This document shows positions 5,457 to 6,305 of a DNA stretch of 6,305 nucleotides, one piece after another. Made by a program: the position numbers and the translations under genes. Below the pieces are notes generated by a model that had not been told where the DNA came from, did not search any database, and worked only from the letters and a program-made list of their open reading frames with translations. Position 1 is the first letter of the stretch, and every line of letters begins with the position of its first letter. Source of the stretch: Bacillota bacterium (GTDB taxonomy: Bacteria; Bacillota_A; Clostridia; Peptostreptococcales; Anaerovoracaceae); assembly GCA_017547345.1 (NCBI GenBank), contig JAFYPY010000125.1, positions 1 through 6,305 of the forward strand. Direction: 5' to 3'.

Positions 5457-6305
5457 ATGCCAAAATATAGCGTAAAAAAACCGATGACGGTTTTTGTAAT
5501 TGTAATAATAATAATTGCATTAGGCGTTGTATCTCTTTTGGGGATGACACCGGACCTTATGCCTAGTATTGATTTGCCATATGTGGTCGTAATGACAACC
5601 TATCCTGGAGCAACTCCGGAAGAAGTTGAGGCAAAGGCAACGAAACCTTTGGAGCAAGGACTTTCCACTGTAGAAAATCTAAAGAATATACAATCGGTTT
5701 CAAATTCCAATTATTCTCTTGTTATTCTAGAGTTTGAGGCGGATGCGAATATGGATAGCGCCGTTGTTAATATTTTACAGAGCGTGGATCTAGTTGAAGG
5801 CTCTTGGGAAGATGGAATAGGCTCACCATACATAATGAAGCTAAACCCTAATATGATGCCGATAGCAATTTCTGCTGTTGATATGAAGGGTTATGACACG
5901 GAGAGGCTTTCAACTTTTGTTAAAGATACATTGATTAATGAGCTAGAGGGGACTACGGGTGTCGCAAGCATAAGTGCAGGTGGTCTAATTGAATCCAAGA
6001 TAAATGTTTCTATAAATAAGGAAAAAATAAATGAGCTGAACGTAAAGCTTGTAGATATGGCAAACAGTTCTTTAGCTGATGCGAAAGCTCAGCTTCATAG
6101 TGGTATGGATCAGATAAAGAGTGCGGAAGCGCAGCTTCAAGCGGCAAAAGGTGAGCTTGAAAGTGCAAAGGCTCAGACATATGATGAAATCGCAAAGGCT
6201 ACAGCAGAACTTGATGCAGCAAGTGCAAAAGTCAACTCACTTCAGGCACAAGTAGAAGTAGCAGAAGGGATAATCTCTTCCCTAAAAGCACAGTTAGAAG
6301 AAAAT
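5457..6305 (+). CDS. RND-superfamily efflux permease, N-terminal part with coiled-coil insert (3' truncated by window edge)
   Basis: Start of a large membrane exporter related to AcrB/HAE1 and Gram-positive RND permeases (full members about 1,000 residues or more); 283 codons are visible and the frame stays open to the window end. Start: ATG with AGGGGG seven bases upstream. Residues 1-9 are a short basic cytoplasmic leader, about 10-30 form TM1, and LMPSIDLPYVVVMTTYPGA (34-52), then PEEVEAKATKPLEQGL, are the hallmark RND segment leading into the first porter subdomain. LVILEFEADANMDSAVVNI (88-106) and the segment around GTTGVASISAGG (165-176) also match the family. From about residue 203, where AcrB continues toward the next porter subdomain, the chain becomes a long heptad coiled coil that runs to the edge. 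Proton-relay helices and later domains are outside, so activity and substrate cannot be judged. No membrane-fusion partner gene is seen in the window. Confidence 0.85.
   Translation, partial: MPKYSVKKPMTVFVIVIIIIALGVVSLLGMTPDLMPSIDLPYVVVMTTYPGATPEEVEAKATKPLEQGLSTVENLKNIQSVSNSNYSLVILEFEADANMDSAVVNILQSVDLVEGSWEDGIGSPYIMKLNPNMMPIAISAVDMKGYDTERLSTFVKDTLINELEGTTGVASISAGGLIESKINVSINKEKINELNVKLVDMANSSLADAKAQLHSGMDQIKSAEAQLQAAKGELESAKAQTYDEIAKATAELDAASAKVNSLQAQVEVAEGIISSLKAQLEEN
6063..6305 (+). other. Coiled-coil insert in the RND protein
   Basis: Residues 203-283 of the RND protein form an uninterrupted Ala/Gln/Glu/Lys-rich heptad pattern with no proline: AQLHSGM, DQIKSAE, AQLQAAK, GELESAK, then AQTYDEI, AKATAEL, DAASAKV, NSLQAQV and so on. 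Leu, Ile, Val or Ala recur at the core positions. It lies in the extracytoplasmic loop after TM1, so it should form a helical hairpin or stalk outside the membrane. Its end is beyond the window. Confidence 0.75.
6087..6170 (+). repeat. Four degenerate 21-base repeats encoding heptads
   Basis: Units at 6087-6107, 6108-6128, 6129-6149 and 6150-6170 share a pattern of the type (g)ctCAGcTT-A-aGtG-aaa, each encoding one heptad of the coiled coil (AQLHSGM, DQIKSAE, AQLQAAK, GELESAK). The similarity extends to the nucleotide level, suggesting growth by in-frame duplication of a 21-base unit. Confidence 0.5.

Noticed and set aside
6010..6195. Open frame of 61 codons on the minus strand
   Set aside because: It lies fully antisense to the heptad-rich RND coding region, has no clear ribosome binding site and a low-information composition; it is a by-product of the repeat.
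1..6305. CRISPR array, insertion sequence, phage genes or a new defence system
   Set aside because: No regularly spaced repeats with unique spacers, no transposase or phage-like frames and no terminal inverted repeats were seen; the only regular repeats encode coiled-coil heptads.

Overview
The window is AT-rich bacterial DNA with strong AGGAGG-type ribosome binding sites, heavy TTA/ATA/AAA codon use, extended -10 promoters and short hairpin-plus-T terminators. This suggests a low-GC Firmicute. A butyryl-CoA:acetate-type CoA-transferase, a VanG-type ligase and a Gram-positive-style RND protein point more narrowly to an anaerobic, probably butyrate-forming Clostridia (Eubacteriales) species. 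The genus cannot be fixed from the sequence alone.

Layout, left to right. (1) The 3' part of an EamA/DMT-family membrane transporter (+), cut by the left edge. (2) A complete VanG-type D-Ala-D-Ala/D-Ser ligase (+) with its own extended -10 promoter. (3) A hairpin terminator shared by converging genes. (4) On the minus strand, a two-gene unit read from right to left: KDPG/KDPGal aldolase, then 2-dehydro-3-deoxygalactonokinase (dgoK), overlapping by 8 bases. A tRNA-Arg(CCU) gene lies 47 bases upstream of the aldolase on the same strand. (5) A divergent intergenic region of about 165 bases with a good sigma-A promoter and repeated TTGTATAC motifs, driving a CoA-transferase (+) that ends in a strong terminator. 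(6) A small thioredoxin (-) with a non-canonical WCMPC active site. (7) Divergent from it, the start of an RND-superfamily exporter (+), cut by the right edge and carrying a long heptad coiled coil in its first extracytoplasmic domain.

How the genes fit together. The kinase and aldolase are consecutive steps: 2-keto-3-deoxygalactonate is phosphorylated, then cleaved to pyruvate and glyceraldehyde-3-phosphate. The CoA-transferase would act at the fermentative end of pyruvate metabolism, exchanging CoA between butyryl-CoA and acetate. The other genes (cell-wall precursor ligase, thioredoxin, two transporters) have no evident pathway link to these or to each other. The window reads as an ordinary chromosomal region of short transcription units. 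I see no mobile element, CRISPR array, phage gene or clear novel multi-gene system. The most unusual points are the stand-alone VanG-type ligase, the WCMPC thioredoxin and the coiled-coil-bearing RND protein.
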